Source: Bradyrhizobium liaoningense (GTDB taxonomy: Bacteria; Pseudomonadota; Alphaproteobacteria; Rhizobiales; Xanthobacteraceae). From it: a stretch of DNA of 64,000 bases. Where the stretch lies: NCBI RefSeq assembly GCF_018130825.1, contig NZ_JAFCJS010000003.1, positions 186,001 through 250,000 on the forward strand. The letters run 5' to 3'. Under the pieces are notes generated by a model. That model saw only the letters and a list, made by a program, of their open reading frames with translations. It was not told the origin of the DNA and ran no database searches. Positions 62,436 through 64,000 of this stretch are shown one piece after another. The translations under genes and the position numbers were made by a program. Positions within the stretch are counted from its first letter, which is position 1, and each line of letters opens with the position of its first letter.

Positions 62436-63239
62436 ATGACCGAGAATGACAAGGCTTCAAGTCGGCCGACTGTCGCGGCGCACGCCTCCTCCGCGGCGAT
62501 TGCGGTCGATCACCTCGTCAAGCTCTACAAGCAGACCCGCGCCGTCGACGATATCTCCTTTTCGCTGCCGCGCGGCAGCATCACCGGCCTCCTGGGCGGC
62601 AACGGCGCCGGCAAGACCACGACCATCGCGATGATCATGGGCCTGGTGCTGCCGACCTCCGGCCGCGTGCAGGTGCTCGGGCATCGCATGCCCGAGGAGA
62701 GCGCTGCCGTGCTGGGGCGGATGAATTTCGAGAGTCCCTATGTCGACATGCCGATGCGGCTCACGGTGCGGCAGAACCTCACCATCTTCGGCAAGCTCTA
62801 TGCGGTCAGGAATCTGTCCGACCGCATTGCGGAGCTCGCCGACGATCTCGACCTCACCGATTTCATCGACCGCGCCAACGGAAAGCTCTCCGCCGGACAG
62901 AAGACCCGCGTCGCGCTGGCGAAAGCGCTGATCAATCAGCCCGAGCTGCTCTTGCTGGACGAGCCGACGGCCTCGCTCGACCCCGATACTGCCGATTGGG
63001 TGCGGGGCCATCTGGAGCGCTACCGCCGCGACAACAACGCCACCATCCTGCTGGCCTCGCACAACATGCTCGAGGTCGAGCGGCTCTGCGACCGCATCAT
63101 CATCATGAAGCGCGGCCGCATCGAGGACGACGACACGCCGGAAGCGATCATGGCCCGCTACAACCGCACCACGCTGGAGGAGGTGTTTCTGGACGTCGCC
63201 CGCGGCCGGATGAACGGTGCGAAGGAGGCGGTGCGATGA
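62436..63239 (+). CDS. ABC transporter ATP-binding protein
   Basis: A 267-residue ATPase of the ABC-2 exporter type. Walker A GGNGAGKTT, signature LSAGQKTR (Ala in place of Gly), Walker B LLLLDEPTASLDPD, H-loop SHN. The N-terminal 22 residues (MTENDKASSRPTVAAHASSAAI) are a variable tail. The stop overlaps the permease start (ATGA), so the two are cotranslated. Substrate unknown; similar pairs export polysaccharides, lipids or copper/nitrous-oxide maturation factors. Confidence 0.92.
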   Translation: MTENDKASSRPTVAAHASSAAIAVDHLVKLYKQTRAVDDISFSLPRGSITGLLGGNGAGKTTTIAMIMGLVLPTSGRVQVLGHRMPEESAAVLGRMNFESPYVDMPMRLTVRQNLTIFGKLYAVRNLSDRIAELADDLDLTDFIDRANGKLSAGQKTRVALAKALINQPELLLLDEPTASLDPDTADWVRGHLERYRRDNNATILLASHNMLEVERLCDRIIIMKRGRIEDDDTPEAIMARYNRTTLEEVFLDVARGRMNGAKEAVR

Positions 63240-64000
63240 CCGAGCTCTCCCTCCATCGCGGCATCTCCGCGCACCGCATCGGCGCGATGATCCTGCGCTA
63301 TTGGTACCTGCTGCTGTCGTCCTGGCCGCGGCTGCTCGAGCTCTTGTACTGGCCGGCGCTGCAGGTCATCACCTGGGGCTTCATCCAGTATTACATCGCG
63401 GAAAACGCCAGCTTCTTCGCGCGGGCCGGCGGCACGCTGATCGGCGCTGTCATCCTTTGGGACATCCTGTTCCGCGGCCAGCTCGGCTTCTCCATCTCGT
63501 TCCTGGAAGAGATGTGGGCGCGTAACCTCGGCAACCTCATGATGAGCCCCTTGAAGCCCATCGAGTTTCTGCTGTCGCTGACGGTCATGAGCCTGATCCG
63601 GCTCGCGATCGGCATCGTCCCGATGACGCTGCTGGCGCTGTTCCTGTTTCACTTCAACGTTTATGCGCTCGGCCTGCCGCTGATCGCCTTCTTCTGCAAC
63701 CTGATCTTCACCAGCTGGTCGGTCGGCATCTTCGTCTCGGGGCTGGTGCTGCGGCACGGTCTGGGCGCCGAGAGCATCGTCTGGACCTTGATGTTCGCGA
63801 TCATGCCGCTCGCCTGCATCTACTATCCCGTCAGCGTGCTGCCGGTCTGGCTGCAATATGTCGCTTGGGCGCTGCCGCCCACCTATGTGTTCGAGGGGAT
63901 GCGCGCGCTGCTGATCGAGAACACCTTCAGGATCGATCTGATGCTGGAGGCGTTGGTCATCAATGCTGTACTTCTGGTTGCTTCTTTTTGGGCATTCCTT
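63236..64000 (+). CDS. ABC transporter permease, ABC-2 type (3' end outside window)
   Basis: At least 255 residues, cut by the window end. Six membrane helices are visible between about 35 and 255, with the ABC-2 pattern ILRYWYLLLSSWPRLLELLYWPALQVITWGFIQYYI, EEMWARNLGNLMMSPLKPIEFLLS and the late LPPTYVFEGMRALL segment. It starts within the end of the ATPase gene (ATGA overlap) and together with it forms a complete exporter. The gene following, outside the window, may name the substrate. Confidence 0.88.
   Translation, partial: MTELSLHRGISAHRIGAMILRYWYLLLSSWPRLLELLYWPALQVITWGFIQYYIAENASFFARAGGTLIGAVILWDILFRGQLGFSISFLEEMWARNLGNLMMSPLKPIEFLLSLTVMSLIRLAIGIVPMTLLALFLFHFNVYALGLPLIAFFCNLIFTSWSVGIFVSGLVLRHGLGAESIVWTLMFAIMPLACIYYPVSVLPVWLQYVAWALPPTYVFEGMRALLIENTFRIDLMLEALVINAVLLVASFWAFL

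Overview
The window is GC-rich DNA from an alphaproteobacterium, most likely Bradyrhizobium or a close relative in the Nitrobacteraceae. This is inferred from very high third-position GC, a RegS/RegR-type redox two-component pair, MmcB, a DUF3551 secreted protein, many cyclic-di-GMP enzymes, Bug-type and Liv-type solute-binding proteins, and several families of 50-150 bp palindromic repeats between genes. Species identity cannot be fixed from the window. I see no phage, insertion sequence, CRISPR array, rRNA or plasmid functions. The only RNA gene found is a tRNA-Arg(CCG).

Layout. 1-3155: end of a polysaccharide-export gene, then small metabolic and hypothetical genes on the minus strand (dienelactone hydrolase, alpha/beta hydrolase). 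3470-8075: HD-GYP protein, acyl-CoA ligase, VOC protein and a Tat-exported Bug-type binding protein with a clear terminator. 8171-10101: DUF3551 protein and an ArsR-SRPBCC-DUF899 operon whose regulator appears to have an operator centred on its own start codon. 10255-13449: trypsin-like protease, then a membrane protein/winged-helix regulator/divergent UppS operon with two copies of one 17-bp palindrome. 13489-19698: cyclic-nucleotide-binding protein, metallophosphoesterase, methyladenine glycosylase-like protein, histidine kinase and DNA polymerase IV. 19815-24851: amino-acid-type binding protein, a GGDEF-EAL protein and a Sel1-repeat protein. 25180-27779: membrane glycosyltransferase, HlyD-type adaptor and a small zinc-ribbon protein. 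27878-32181: tRNA and two more cyclic-di-GMP enzymes.

32357-42508 is one minus-strand block that looks like an organic-acid or amino-acid uptake and CoA-activation unit: sigma-54 activator, MFS transporter (with a good -24/-12 promoter in front), two-part CoA-transferase, and a Liv ABC transporter (K, G, F, H, M) with 4-nt overlaps. 42734-45643 holds a GGDEF-EAL protein and an HWE kinase. 45823-51288 holds an SDR, a flavin monooxygenase/P450 pair and soluble transhydrogenase. 51449-55812 holds an MFS transporter, a PHB-depolymerase-type esterase, an HxlR regulator with a divergent small protein, and an MBL hydrolase. 55974-59486 holds two convergent GH13 enzymes, one like trehalose synthase. 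59726-64000 holds mmcB, the regSR pair and the start of an ABC exporter.

The most interesting features are: (i) the glycosyltransferase-HlyD-zinc-ribbon module, a possible uncharacterised exopolysaccharide system in a neighbourhood with five cyclic-di-GMP turnover proteins; (ii) the repeated palindrome linking a winged-helix regulator to a divergent cis-prenyltransferase; (iii) the ArsR operator over a probably leaderless start; (iv) the sigma-54 promoter paired with its neighbouring activator; and (v) at least eight intergenic palindrome families, mostly at gene ends, one of which has been absorbed into a reading frame.
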